In this document: positions 1-9,264 of the stretch, in pieces
How the letters are laid out: every line of letters begins with the position of its first letter
Position numbering within the stretch: the first letter of the stretch is position 1
Source of the DNA: Smittium culicis
Taxonomy: Eukaryota > Kickxellomycota > Harpellomycetes > Harpellales > Legeriomycetaceae
DNA: 10,427 nt
Direction of reading: 5' to 3'
Assembly: GCA_001970855.1 (NCBI GenBank)
Contig: LSSN01004025.1
Location: 1-10,427 of the forward strand
The notes under the pieces: model-generated
What the model saw: the letters and a program-made list of their open reading frames with translations, nothing else
Database searches by the model: none
What the model was told of the DNA's origin: nothing
Program-made: the position numbers and the translations under genes

Positions 1-72
1 TTTTTACTCACTAATTTTACTCGCATATTAAGAAAATATTCACTGTATATTGGAGATTCTTAAGATATTCAG

Positions 73-92
73 AACGCATTTTTCACTGCGTT
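73..92. other. Small perfect hairpin
   Basis: AACGCA (73-78) and TGCGTT (87-92) are exact reverse complements separated by an 8-base loop. Three of the six pairs are G:C, which is unusual for this background. No T-run follows on the plus strand, so it is not a convincing terminator. A chance origin is possible in a window this long. Confidence 0.3.
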
Positions 93-99
93 ATAGTTA

Positions 100-112
100 T
101 TTGGTGCAAATT
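100..112 (+). repeat. Recurring word TTTGGTGCAA, copy 1
   Basis: TTTGGTGCAAATT here matches exactly, over 13 bases, the minus strand of 1883-1895. The core TTTGGTGCAA recurs at 9668-9677 on the plus strand, 36 bases before the G+C-rich island, and with one change (C to T) at 10326-10335. Four G/C in 13 bases makes chance matches uncommon in this composition but not negligible. The word could be a protein-binding site, a relic of a dispersed repeat, or coincidence. Confidence 0.5.
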
Positions 113-382
113 AGATTATTCAATCGGTTTTATCAGATAACTTGATGAATATTATTATCTAATAGGACATAAAAATAAGTGTAAGCTAATTAGCAGGAAA
201 TTTTTAGTATAAAATATATGTACTCCTCCAAATTCTCATTAAAATGCTACTAAAATTTTCAAAAAATATATCGTTGTAAACTAATAGCTAATATATTCGT
301 AATTATTCAGATAAAATTGAATAGAATTTAACAGAATTATACTATAAATTAATTAAATACTGATTTCTTCGATTTTTTAAAA

Positions 383-400
383 AAAATAAAATAAAATAAA
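383..400 (+). repeat. AAAAT short tandem repeat
   Basis: Three AAAAT units (383-397) plus AAA directly precede the hairpin at 401-421 and form the A-rich side of the possible bidirectional terminator. Confidence 0.8.
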
Positions 401-429
401 GCTATTACAAATGTTAATGGCTATTTTTT
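401..429. terminator. Possible intrinsic terminator, perhaps bidirectional
   Basis: GCTATT (401-406) pairs with AATGGC (416-421), with one G-U wobble, around a 9-base loop. Six T follow at 424-429. An A-rich tract (381-400) lies on the other side, so the minus strand also reads as hairpin plus T-rich tail. This A-tract, stem, T-tract layout is the classic form of a rho-independent terminator serving convergent genes. The stem is short and no adjacent gene survives, so it may be a relic or chance. Confidence 0.35.
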
Positions 430-1604
430 ATTAAATAAATAACTTTTTAATCTGATTATGCCAAATAATATCTTTATCTTTATCTTTACCAAAAATACAC
501 TCTTTTAAATATAATTTTACATTTATAGCTATATTTCTCACAATATAAATTGCTTATTTACTAATGATATTTATTCTTTTCTGATTTTTTTTGCCTGAAT
601 AAATGATTTTCTAGTTTTAAAGAAAACATATAAACATTCTCAAGTCAAATTATTATATTTATCTGATATTTTTCTTAAAAACTATTATTATTATTATTAT
701 TATTATTATATGAAAAATTTTAATATAAAAATTTTTTTTGTCATTCTAAAAAAAAATTTTAACTATACAAGTAAATTATCGAAATAATCGAATACTAATT
801 ATGATTCAAAAATGAATAAGCATAATTTTAATTACTACAAGTTATTAATTTTTATTTATATTGAAATTTTGTTTAAAAACTTAGGTCTCAAATATTAATC
901 TTATCTTTATTAGCTATAAAATCTAAAGTATTGGGAAATTTTTTTATAAATTTAAAAAAAATATACCTTTATCTTAAATCGGCATTCTTTTAAACTCTTT
1001 ATTAATAAAAATAAGCTATTTAGAAATTACTAATAATACGCATTAAATTTTTATAAAATAATCTTTAATTATTATATCCTATAATTTTCAGCTTTTTTTT
1101 TAATTTTTTCTAATTTAAAATACAAACTCTTAAATATACTTATAAAAAATTCGTTTTTTAGCTAAAATTAAACGGTCTTTTTTAATTAACAATTTAAATA
1201 TGATATTTGTATTAATAAAGCTGTACAAAAATGTTTATTGAAGAAAAATTAAAAATTCTGAAGTTGGTTGCTTATTAAAAAATATAAAAAAAAATTAATT
1301 ACCTGTGAATATATAAATAACTGATTGTTACAAAGAAAATAAAACGATTGTTTTTTATTGTTTAAACACTGAGATTATTAAATAAAATAAACATTCATCT
1401 TGGAAAAATCGTACTTTTTAATTGTAATTAAAAACATATAGAATTGCTGTAAATGACAATTTTTTTAATTGCTGAAGACAAAAATCGAATATACCAGAAT
1501 CAAATATTTAATTTTATTCATAAATTTAACGCTTTTTATTATTAATAATAAAATTTTACTTTTTTTGAAAAATCATTGTTCGATTTATCAAATCATGATT
1601 TTAA
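430..1604. other. AT-rich stretch without a gene
   Basis: Apart from the TAT microsatellite at 683-709 I see nothing here: no frame of meaningful length, no G+C-rich island and no strong hairpin. Homopolymer runs of A and T up to 8-9 bases are scattered throughout, as expected at this base composition. Confidence 0.6.
683..709 (+). repeat. TAT microsatellite, nine units
   Basis: Nine uninterrupted TAT trinucleotides occupy 27 bases. This is the longest simple-sequence repeat in the window. It lies in no open frame and is probably a slippage product. Confidence 0.97.
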
Positions 1605-1799
1605 AGAAATTCTTATCTGTTTTTCAGTAAGAGTATTATACGAGATTATAAATAAGGACCATAATTTAGTAAAAATACTAGTACATTTTCCTGTTATATA
1701 GATAGCGTAATACGCAGCTTTAATCTGAAGACGATATTTAAGGGATATATTTTAAATGGAAAGATTTCTAATAAAAATTTTATATTGGTTGCTATATGA
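1605..1799 (+). pseudogene. Possible gene relic, unidentified
   Basis: One plus-strand frame reads for 64 codons with only two in-frame stops, both TAA (1653-1655 and 1662-1664), and ends at TGA 1797-1799. The last 44 codons are open and lack an ATG start. The translation is mixed in composition (stretches such as SCYIDSVIRSFNLKTIF), not just K/N/I, and G+C is slightly raised around 1700-1740. I recognise no family. Open runs of this length arise often by chance at about one stop per ten codons, so this is a weak call. Confidence 0.1.
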
Positions 1800-1840
1800 T
1801 TTAAATTATTATGAACAGCAATTACTCTGCATAATTAGAT

Positions 1841-1872
1841 TAGCTTTTTGAATCAATTGGAGCTATTTTTTT
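1841..1872 (+). terminator. Weak hairpin with T-run
   Basis: TAGCT (1841-1845) and AGCTA (1861-1865) are complementary around a 15-base loop and are followed by seven T (1866-1872). The stem is only five pairs. No gene upstream supports a terminator role. Confidence 0.15.
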
Positions 1873-1882
1873 ATGTTTTAAA

Positions 1883-1895
1883 AATTTGCACCAAA
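1883..1895 (-). repeat. Recurring word TTTGGTGCAA, inverted copy
   Basis: On the minus strand this reads TTTGGTGCAAATT, an exact 13-base match to 100-112. It is the only inverted copy among the four occurrences noted. Confidence 0.5.
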
Positions 1896-2569
1896 AAATG
1901 AGTTATTAGAAATTAGAGCTCATATAAAAAAAAAATTTTTAGGCAATAAAAATAAGTTGGATATCTTAAAATCTGAAATATATTATTATGAGTATACTCA
2001 TAAAATCAAAGAAAGTAAATTATAAAATTCGTTTATATTTTCAAAAAATAATCAGAGCAAAAAATATGAGAAATTGTATAATCTCAGTTCTCTATATATA
2101 TTTTTTTTACTTATTTTATAGAAATTAGATAAATTCAAGCAGATACACTTAAGCTCTAATATTTGAAATTAAAATCTAAATTATATAATATTCAGGAGTA
2201 ATCAAATAAAATATTTTCACTACTATGCCATACATTATTAAGTTTTATTTTATATCTGTTTGAAATTTTTTATTTTCATAACTACCTAATTCAATTAATA
2301 TCAATAAATTAAATATTATAGATAATTTTAACCATGTATTTTGATCTTGTGGTTGATAATCAATTTATTGTTTATTTAAAACTGAATTTAGATATAAATA
2401 AAATTCAACTAAATATTATTAATCTTAGAATAAATATATTGCATAATCGAAGGTTAAAACTCATTCATTTGCTCTCGTATTCATAATTATTTTATTTTTA
2501 TTTCTAGTTTTTTTGTGTATTGTAAATATGTTAGTATATATATATACATAATTTTATCTTTAGTTTTAG
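1896..2569. other. AT-rich stretch without a gene
   Basis: Nothing supportable is present except a (TA)6 run at 2535-2546. Pyrimidine-rich stretches ending in TAG occur near 2507 and 2563 but are expected often in this composition. Confidence 0.55.
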
Positions 2570-2692
2570 AATTTTTATTATTACAGGAATTCGGAATATA
2601 CGAAAATTAAAACTATTGAAATAAGTGATGATCTAATCACGTCAAGTAGAGCGATACTTTATCAAGTATTTTTGTATAGCTTCTATCAATAA
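2570..2692 (+). pseudogene. Possible gene or exon relic, unidentified
   Basis: This frame is open for 40 codons and ends at TAA 2690-2692, with no ATG. Its translation contains acidic and small residues (for example IKTIEISDDLITSSRA) that are scarcer in random AT-rich translations, and local G+C is somewhat raised. It is preceded by TTATTATTACAG (2575-2586), which resembles a eukaryotic 3' splice site, and CAAGTATTTTT at 2663-2673 resembles a donor; in a bacterium both would be meaningless. A 6-bp hairpin (2654-2659 with 2664-2669) followed by TTTT overlaps its end. Chance is a real possibility. Confidence 0.12.
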
Positions 2693-5600
2693 TCTAAGAT
2701 TTTAAAAAAAAATTATTCAAAATATAAAGATTTAATTAACTCATATATAATAAGAAAAAAAAATTTTTTATCTCTAAAAATACCATATAAATTTAATTTT
2801 ATTCTATGGATATATAAATAGCAGATTTATTATTTCTCTAATTTTTTATTTTATAATAATATTTACATATTAATTTTATTTTTGTATTATTTGCTTTATT
2901 TTTTGTGAATTACAATAATTTTCGTGATTTTTATTCGAATTGAATGATTTTATTTAAAATTTCTTTTTATATATTGAATAAGCTGTTAAAGTAATTTATT
3001 ATACTACTATATTTAACTAATTCATTAAAAAAATAACATAACTAATTCTAATCGACCACAATATAATTTATAAAATATATTCTAATAGAAAAAATTTATA
3101 TTATTAAATAAATTTTATATCTGATATCTTATTTATCCACCATTTTTTTATAGCAATTTTTACAATAATCATCTGAATTTAGAAATGGCGTATTAGATTT
3201 TTCAGAAGCACTTATGATTCTTAAAAAAAACAATGAAAAAACTTTAAGAAAATACCAAATTAATAAATTATCAGGAATAATTAAACTCTTATTAAAGAAT
3301 ATTTCTAAATAAAAAAATCCAATTTAAAAAAATAATCAAAATAAAATAATTTAATTTAATAGTAAATTACTGAAAATTTTTATTTTCGATTAAAATTAAT
3401 TTTGTATTTAGCTATGTCATTTTATGGAAATAATGTTCAATAAATCTAACATTCATTCCAGCATTATAGTTTACTATGGATTAGTTTTTTATCAAATCAT
3501 CATAATAGCTATAAATTTAATAAAATAAAAACGAGATGATATGAAAATGAAATCAAATTTATATTATTTATTAAAATTTGGTATTCTATTTAATAAATTA
3601 AAACATGAATTTAATTCAAGTTATATCTGATAAAACCATTGATTATAATTCAAATGCGATTAATGATAAACTTCAAACACTGAAACATCAACTAAAAAAA
3701 ATAAATCTAATTCAAATTTAAAATGATATTTATCTAATTGATTCAACTCATTAAATCCGATAGATGTACTAATAAAGTTTTAATATCTAATTAGAAGTAT
3801 GATGATTAATTCCTTAATTATTATTAAAATTATGACTAATTTTATTATATTTGATTTGATAACTAAAAAAACGAGTTTTAATTAGTGCATCTTTATTATA
3901 TCTACTAATTCATATTATTAAAATAATAATATAGTTTAATTTAATATAAGTAAGATGAGATTAAAAATAAAAACTTACTGGTTTAATTATACTTTTTTAT
4001 TTTTTTCATTAATAAAATATAATTAAAAAATTAACATTATTATAATAAATCTACAACGAAAATAAATATGTTTAAAACTCAGACATTATTTTGGTGGTTA
4101 TAATTTGTATTCGGCTTTAATTTTTAACTTTTTTATTTTTAATATCTAAATATAAAATCTGAATCAGAACTTATACCTTTTTATATTATGTTGAAAAATA
4201 TGTAAACCTGATTTAATCTTTACTATTTTGTAAAATTTTATATGAAAATACGCTTTTAAATTTATCAAATTCAACCAATTAATATAAGAGAAATTTATTA
4301 AATATGTTATTAAAGGAAGCTTATTCTGGAAAAAAATAAATCCTTTCTAAATATATAAACTTTTATATTAGAATGGTTTTAGAATCTAATTGTAATATTA
4401 AAATTTAATGTTTAAAATAATAAAGATAAAAATTAATAAGTACTCTTAATTTTTCATCTAAATTATCGTATAGCTCAAACTATTAAAGGATATATTATTT
4501 ATAAAATTATGTATTAGTTAATCATACCTCAAATATATTATATTTGATTGATTTTATCAAAATCTAATATTAATTATTTTATTTATAAAATAAAATGAAA
4601 TTCGAGAAAGAAGATGAAATAATAATAATAATAAACTAATTTTCAAAAGATAAATATCTGTAGTTTCTAGAACTTTAAAAAAATATGATACAGTATTGAT
4701 AAATAAAAAACTGTAAAATCATATTCTTTATCTAAAAAATATTTTTCAGAATAATCTTACATAATATAACGAGAACTTTTATTTTTTCGATAAATAATAT
4801 AAAATAAATTCGACTTACATTTATACTCAAACCTTTAAATTATATAATTTCTATAATATATTGTATAATGAGATAAATAAATTAATTAAAAATAAAACAC
4901 GCTTGAAAATAGCTATTAAGGAGCAAAAAATAATCCTATAAACTTAATATATCAATATTTTTAGAGAACTATATAAATTAAGTAAATTTTATTTTTTAGT
5001 ATATTATTTCTTTAATTTATCAAAAGATAAATCAAAATTAATTTAAATTTTTTTTTAGTTTAATAGTTTTGTGATTAAAATATATATTTTATTATAAGGA
5101 AATGGGGTATGTCTTTCATTAAATTTAGATAATTTTCATATTTATAGATTTTTATACAGAAAATATAATAATAAGACCGACGATTTTTTTGATTATCTAA
5201 TAAATAAAACATATGTATGAGGTTTGAATATAAAAATTTAAGTGTTACAAAAAACTTGAGAGTATTAAAATTTTTCTAGAAGCAATTTGAAAAAATGACC
5301 TGATAAGTGCTAAAGATTAATTTCAGAATAACAAAGGCGATTTAAATATACTTATTCTAGAAAAATAAATATTTTAAATAGATAAACTTGTAATTGGTAT
5401 GTTAAAACTTGGTTCAAATATTGTATAATATTTTATTGAACATATTATAAATATTTATCTGGGAATATATGCTAGCAATTCGAAATTTTTTTACTAAGTG
5501 TATGTTCAAGTTTTATGAAACATAGAAATATTTATGAATGGAACAGTTTTTATTTTTCATACTAAGGTAATATTGACATATTTTCTCAAGCTAAATATCA

Positions 5601-5908
5601 TTGAATGTATATAATTTATAAATAAGATTAAATATGTTTATAGTTATCTCAGAAGAAAATATTATTATTGGTAAAAAAATTAAAGTTAAAATTATTTAAA
5701 GTATGTGAAATTTGATAAAGTCAAAATTTTTAATTCCAACATTAATACGCTTTAAATTAATCGATAATAATGTAGAGCTAAGAAATTAAAACTTAATTTG
5801 AGGTTAATTTATATTTTGCTAATAAATTATTATCAATAAAACCTGTTGAATTTTCTAATTTTGTATAGTCATACTATTCTGAATAGAAAAAATATTATTA
5901 CTACATGA
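2693..5908. other. Long AT-rich stretch without a gene
   Basis: About 3.2 kb with no frame, RNA gene, strong hairpin or composition shift that I can support. There is no extended self-similarity visible by eye. A purine-rich AAGGA sits just before an ATG at 5102-5104, but the frame meets a stop after six codons and is not called. The stretch looks like sequence at mutational equilibrium. Confidence 0.55.
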
Positions 5909-5940
5909 GTTATCGTATTTATTATATTTTTTATTTTTAG
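5909..5940 (+). repeat. Intron-like AT-rich segment, copy 1
   Basis: The segment begins GTTAT and ends ATTTTTAG. It closely resembles 6110-6135, which has the same ends and the same TATTATATTTT core with small indels. The two flank a 169-base stretch of higher G+C (roughly 23-32%). This is the layout of a short exon between tiny eukaryotic introns, but removing this segment does not join a sensible upstream frame. Low-complexity matches of this kind can be chance. Confidence 0.2.
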
Positions 5941-5977
5941 CTTTTAATAAAAATTAGTAAAGAAATGAAGAAAATAC

Positions 5978-6244
5978 GTGCTTTACAAGAAGATATTACG
6001 CAAATCGATACCAGAACCAACTAATTTGCTTCAAAAACGAAAAATTTATCGACTGAACATACAAATAAGAGTAATTAGGCCGAATCTTACTATCTCGTTA
6101 GAAGTGAATGTTATTTTATTATATTTTATTTTTAGGATTATTATTTCATTTAAAAAATATCAAAATATATTAAAAAACATATATGAAAGTATCAGCAAGT
6201 ATAAATTCAACCATAAGATCGAAAAAGGATTGAAATGTATATAA
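5978..6244 (+). CDS. Doubtful 88-codon ORF, no recognised function
   Basis: This is the longest start-to-stop frame in the window. It begins at GTG (5978) after an in-frame TGA at 5966-5968, has no internal ATG and ends at TAA 6242-6244. No clear ribosome-binding site precedes it. The product would be very basic, with an early IPEPTNLLQKRK stretch and a hydrophobic stretch around residues 45-58 (VILLYFIFRIIISF), then a K/I/N-rich tail. I recognise no domain. One frame of this length is about what chance gives in 20 kb of six-frame AT-rich sequence. A second frame over 5941-6109 reads equally protein-like but contains TAA (6022) and TAG (6073). Probably not a real gene. Confidence 0.12.
   Translation: MLYKKILRKSIPEPTNLLQKRKIYRLNIQIRVIRPNLTISLEVNVILLYFIFRIIISFKKYQNILKNIYESISKYKFNHKIEKGLKCI
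6110..6135 (+). repeat. Intron-like AT-rich segment, copy 2
   Basis: A 26-base segment with GTTAT at the start and ATTTTTAG at the end, nearly identical to 5909-5940 apart from small indels. It lies inside the doubtful 88-codon frame, where it encodes part of the hydrophobic stretch. Confidence 0.2.
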
Positions 6245-6891
6245 TAGCTTAAAATCAAAATATAAACATTTAGAAATTTCTTTATCTAGCGAAAAGAAGC
6301 AACAAAAAAATTTTTGAATCAATATATATATTTCAAGTTATACCAAAAACGAACTAATCTAAACCAAAGTTTGATTAATTAGCTTCAATTAAAAATTAAT
6401 TTTATGTATTAAAATATTCTAAAGTAAATATTTTAATAAAATTACATCAGGGGTAAAAATGAAAATTGATGATTTTTTTAGTTGTAGTATTCAGCAATCA
6501 ATATAAAAAGAGTAATTTAATAAATCTAAATTTGTTTTAAAATATTCATATTTACTATTGGTGTTATATAAATCAGAAATTTAAGGTGAGATGGTCTCTA
6601 TCTTCAATTTTTTATGACTGTAATTTAACAAAGTAAAATGAAAAATTTTAAAAAAATAATAATAAGAAATGATAGAAATTTCAGTATAAAACTTCTGCTC
6701 ATATTTCTATTTCTTGGTACAAATATTTCGTTTAAAAAGTAAAGTATTAAGAAAGTAAATTTATAGAATTGTAATTTTAGAGCTAATTTATTTTAAACTA
6801 TAAATTGGGATGAATTCAAAAAACATGCATGTAACAGATATTATCTATAAGTATTAAGATCAGTTCTCGTAAGATTCGGAATGCTAGTTTA

Positions 6892-6905
6892 TTATAAGCT
6901 TATAA
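6892..6905. repeat. Perfect 14-base palindrome
   Basis: TTATAAGCTTATAA is fully self-complementary, centred on AAGCTT. With no loop it would act as a dyad site, for example for a dimeric DNA-binding protein, rather than as a hairpin. No gene lies next to it to regulate. Confidence 0.35.
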
Positions 6906-7271
6906 AATTTAATCATATTAATTTTGTATTATAATTAAACTAAAATAATTCAATTAATATATGTAAGTGAAATATGAATCAATTACTGATACCAAATAAT
7001 AAAAAATCTTGCAAAAAATTTTATTAATAAAAAGAAATAAATAAATGAAATTGAGCTTTGATATATATTTTCAGTGAAGATTATTCAGAGATAAAAGAGT
7101 AGTCCAAATTTTAACTGATTTTAGAAAAAGTGGTTTATACAAAACATTTAAATTTGATAGAACTATTAGAAAATAATAGTATATGAGTGTGAAATTTTTT
7201 ATTTATCAGAAAGAAATGGAATTTGATTCTCAAAGTCAAGTATAAAAAATCATTAAAATAATAGCTATTAG

Positions 7272-7406
7272 AGCAAATTTTACAGAAATGGCGGAACAAA
7301 AGAAAATAATACTGAGTTAGAAATTTTTATTAGAGAAAAATTAAAAAACTTATTTCAAATTTATTTGATTCTCTTCGATAAAATTGGCAATTCTTATTTA
7401 TATTGA
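7272..7406 (+). pseudogene. Possible gene relic, unidentified
   Basis: A 44-codon open frame between TAG (7269-7271) and TGA (7404-7406), without an ATG. The translation has mixed residues early (YRNGGTKENNTELEIFIREK) and then becomes hydrophobic. Extending upstream in the same frame meets TAG 7269 and TAA 7254. I recognise no family. Many frames of this length are expected by chance in this sequence. Confidence 0.08.
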
Positions 7407-8068
7407 GCTGCGTTATTTTGGCTCTTAGAAATAAGTAATGTCATATATAAGAATATAGAATTTGTGAATTAAATTTTTTTGATACTATTTCAAGGGTAAA
7501 AATTTTTCTTTATGGCATAAAAAAATATAAAAAATAAAAAAAAATCACTATTAATAATCCTTGAAAATGAAATTTAAGTCTAAAATATGAAATCAAAGAA
7601 TTTTTGTAAAGCTTCATTATAGGAAGCCATGAAAAAATTGCATATAGTAAATTTAGACATGAATAATAAATTAAATAAAAGAAAAAAAACTATCAACTAT
7701 CAATATAATAAAAATTATAATGAGTGATAATGATACTAGTTTTTTGGTATATAAGAAATATAATATTTAACAACGGTGAGTATATTATAAAACATTCTAA
7801 TATATACCAATTTATTTCACAAAGTTAAGGTCTCAAAAAAATTTTTAATAAAGTTATATTCTAATTTAATATAATAAATTTAACCTAACTTTTTTTATAT
7901 TCCTAAAAAAAATCTATGATCAATCTTATGCAAGTCTTATTTTATATTAGTTAGCCATATTTTATTGAGATAAATTACCAAAATGTTATTCTTTGCTAGC
8001 ATTGCATTTTTATTTTAAATCATTTAAATTATATTCACCAAATATTTTAAAAAAAAAATAAATGCTTA

Positions 8069-8083
8069 AAGCAGGCTTGATTT
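8069..8083 (+). repeat. Possible diverged third copy of the island repeat
   Basis: AAGCAGGC (8069-8076) is identical to the first eight bases of the 17-base repeat at 9571 and 9849. GATTT follows two bases closer than in those copies. Five G/C in eight bases makes a chance match unlikely but not excluded after scanning the whole window. Confidence 0.25.
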
Positions 8084-8525
8084 ATTTAAAGGAGAATAAA
8101 AATCAATTCACTATTTATTAAAAATAATTTGTGTTTTTAAAAATTTTACATTAATAAAAAAATAATTTCTAAAAAATGAAAAATGAAAAATTTAATATCA
8201 GCAATCTCTTAATTAAACCCCCTGAAAAAACTTATAATTCTAAAAAATATCTATAATAAAAATTTTATTATTCATTAAAAAATTTCATAATTTATCTTTG
8301 TATTTTATAAAAGATATTATATAATCATAAATTTGTTAATTTATTTTTTAGTTATAGTAAATAAAAAAATGAAATAAAAGTAAATATAATAAAATTCTTC
8401 CAATTTTAATTAAATTTTAATTGAAATCAAAATAAATCACGGACTCATCAATTTAGTTTATAAATTTAATCAATTTTTTTGTTTCTATATTTAATTTTTT
8501 AAAGATTTAGCCCCAAAAATTATTG
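8084..8525. other. AT-rich stretch without a gene
   Basis: I see no feature here beyond homopolymer runs and a short CCCCC run at 8218-8222. Confidence 0.55.
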
Positions 8526-8569
8526 AATTTATATTTAGCTATTAAATTTATATTTAGCTATTAAATTTA
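8526..8569 (+). repeat. Tandem duplication, 19-base unit
   Basis: Two perfect copies of a 19-base unit that contains ATATTTAGCTATTA lie at 8526-8544 and 8545-8563, followed by six bases of a third copy. Perfect identity implies a recent duplication by slippage or unequal exchange. The unit length is not a multiple of three, so a coding frame crossing it would have been shifted. Confidence 0.97.
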
Positions 8570-8583
8570 AAAATAAAAAAATT

Positions 8584-8649
8584 CTAATATAAAGTATAAA
8601 TCAGCACTATAATGGCAGTCAATAGCAAAAATTTAAAAAAATTAATCAT
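8584..8649 (-). CDS. Doubtful 21-codon ORF, single membrane segment
   Basis: On the minus strand an ATG at 8649-8647 opens a frame ending at TAG 8586-8584. The peptide begins MINFFKF and then is almost wholly hydrophobic (LLLTAIIVLIYTLY), like one membrane-spanning helix. GGAAAGAG lies about 11 bases upstream and could act as a weak ribosome-binding site. The frame continues open upstream of the ATG to TAA at 8676-8674, so it may instead be the tail of a decayed longer gene. The start overlaps one arm of the inverted repeat at 8648-8702. Its small size makes this call weak. Confidence 0.12.
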   Translation of the reverse strand: MINFFKFLLLTAIIVLIYTLY

Positions 8650-8711
8650 CAAAGTTTTCTCTTTCCATTTTTCTTAGTAGTTTTTTTTGAGGAAAACTTG
8701 ATACTTTTTTT
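8648..8711 (+). terminator. Large imperfect inverted repeat with T-run
   Basis: The arms 8648-8661 and 8689-8702 are complementary over about 13 pairs with one bulged base on each side (ATCAA/TTGAT, GTTTTC/GAAAAC and TC/GA blocks). The loop is 27 bases, and seven T follow at 8705-8711. It could be a rho-independent terminator for plus-strand transcription, the ends of a lost mobile element, or an attenuator-like structure. The long loop and A/T-rich stem argue against a strong terminator. It is the longest inverted repeat I noticed. Confidence 0.4.
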
Positions 8712-8782
8712 AAAAATTCAATTAACTATAAGAACTATTTTTAATTTTTCTAATAATTCACCTTTATACAAAATAAAATTGA

Positions 8783-9042
8783 AAATGCTTACTAATTTTT
8801 ATTCGTGCTAAAAGAGTTTATTATTATATGATCCATTTTTATTTAAAAAAATATAGGCATTTTAAGACTTTTTTAGCTGTCGGAATAGTTATTTTATATT
8901 TCAATAAAATATCACTACATTTTATTTTACCTTTTTGATATTTAAGGTAGATTTTTTGATTTATTCGCCGCAATATCGATTTATAGAAACTAATAAATGG
9001 AAATTCATAAAAGAAATAAAATTAATATTATCCACGCTATAA
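8783..9042 (+). pseudogene. Possible frameshifted gene relic, membrane-anchored
   Basis: Two overlapping plus-strand frames follow one another. The first is open for 51 codons to TGA 8936-8938 and contains an ATG at 8828 with AAAGAG 12 bases upstream; from that ATG the 36-residue peptide has a basic start (MIHFYLKKYRHFK) and then a membrane-like segment (FLAVGIVILYF). The second frame, in a different register, is open for 44 codons (8908-9042) and reads KVDFLIYSPQYRFIETNKWK, then an IKEIK tail. A basic start, one membrane segment and a soluble part would suit a small anchored or exported protein broken by an indel near 8908-8938. I do not recognise the family. Both runs are within chance range individually; the pairing is what makes it worth noting. 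Confidence 0.2.
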
Positions 9043-9264
9043 ATGTTTTTCTTAGCTCTGATAAATTTCAATAAAAATAGTGTGATAATATGATGTTTAT
9101 AGAACTTCTTTCAAAATCTATTTTAATTCTATAGTAATAAAATATTTTATTTATTGATACTGGTTCCAAATCAAGGCTATGATACATCTACCTATTAAGC
9201 TGTAACAGATTTTATATTTTTATTTATTTATTATTCACATTGTGTATGAAAAAAATAATCAGCT
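9043..9264. other. AT-rich stretch without a supported gene
   Basis: Short overlapping open frames continue on the plus strand (for example an ATG at 9091 with about 17 codons). They could be further debris of the relic before them, but none is long enough to call. Confidence 0.45.

Larger units (their letters stand above)
1..382. other. AT-rich stretch without a gene
   Basis: No open frame or RNA gene can be supported here. The start is slightly richer in G+C (15 of the first 60 bases) than most of the window. Visible items are a small hairpin at 73-92 and the word TTTGGTGCAA at 100-109, which recurs elsewhere (see the repeat entries). If a gene once lay to the left, nothing at the window edge identifies it. 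Confidence 0.6.
6245..8068. other. AT-rich stretch without a gene
   Basis: No gene can be supported. Visible items are a perfect 14-base palindrome at 6892-6905, a 44-codon open frame at 7272-7406, and the word TAATTAGCTTCAA at 6375-6387 that matches 6022-6034 at 12 of 13 positions. None of these by itself exceeds what such a long AT-rich stretch can produce by chance. Confidence 0.55.

Noticed and set aside
2478..2563. Pyrimidine-rich stretches ending in TAG near 2507 and 2563 as introns
   Set aside because: T-rich tracts ending in TAG are expected many times per strand in this composition and no flanking exons support them.
5095..5122. AAGGA followed by an ATG at 5102
   Set aside because: The frame hits TAA after six codons and the site can arise easily in A-rich sequence.
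8511..8515. CCCCAAAA as a ciliate telomere unit
   Set aside because: It occurs only once and is not at a sequence end.
9157..9170. GGTTCCAAATC resembling a tRNA T-loop
   Set aside because: The flanks do not pair and no acceptor or anticodon stem is present.
9231..9239. TTATTCACA, a full match to the bacterial DnaA-box consensus, with near matches at 9028-9036 (TTATCCACG) and 3133-3141 (TTATCCACC)
   Set aside because: At this composition about one full match is expected by chance in the two strands, the sites are not clustered, and no dnaA or other origin gene is near.
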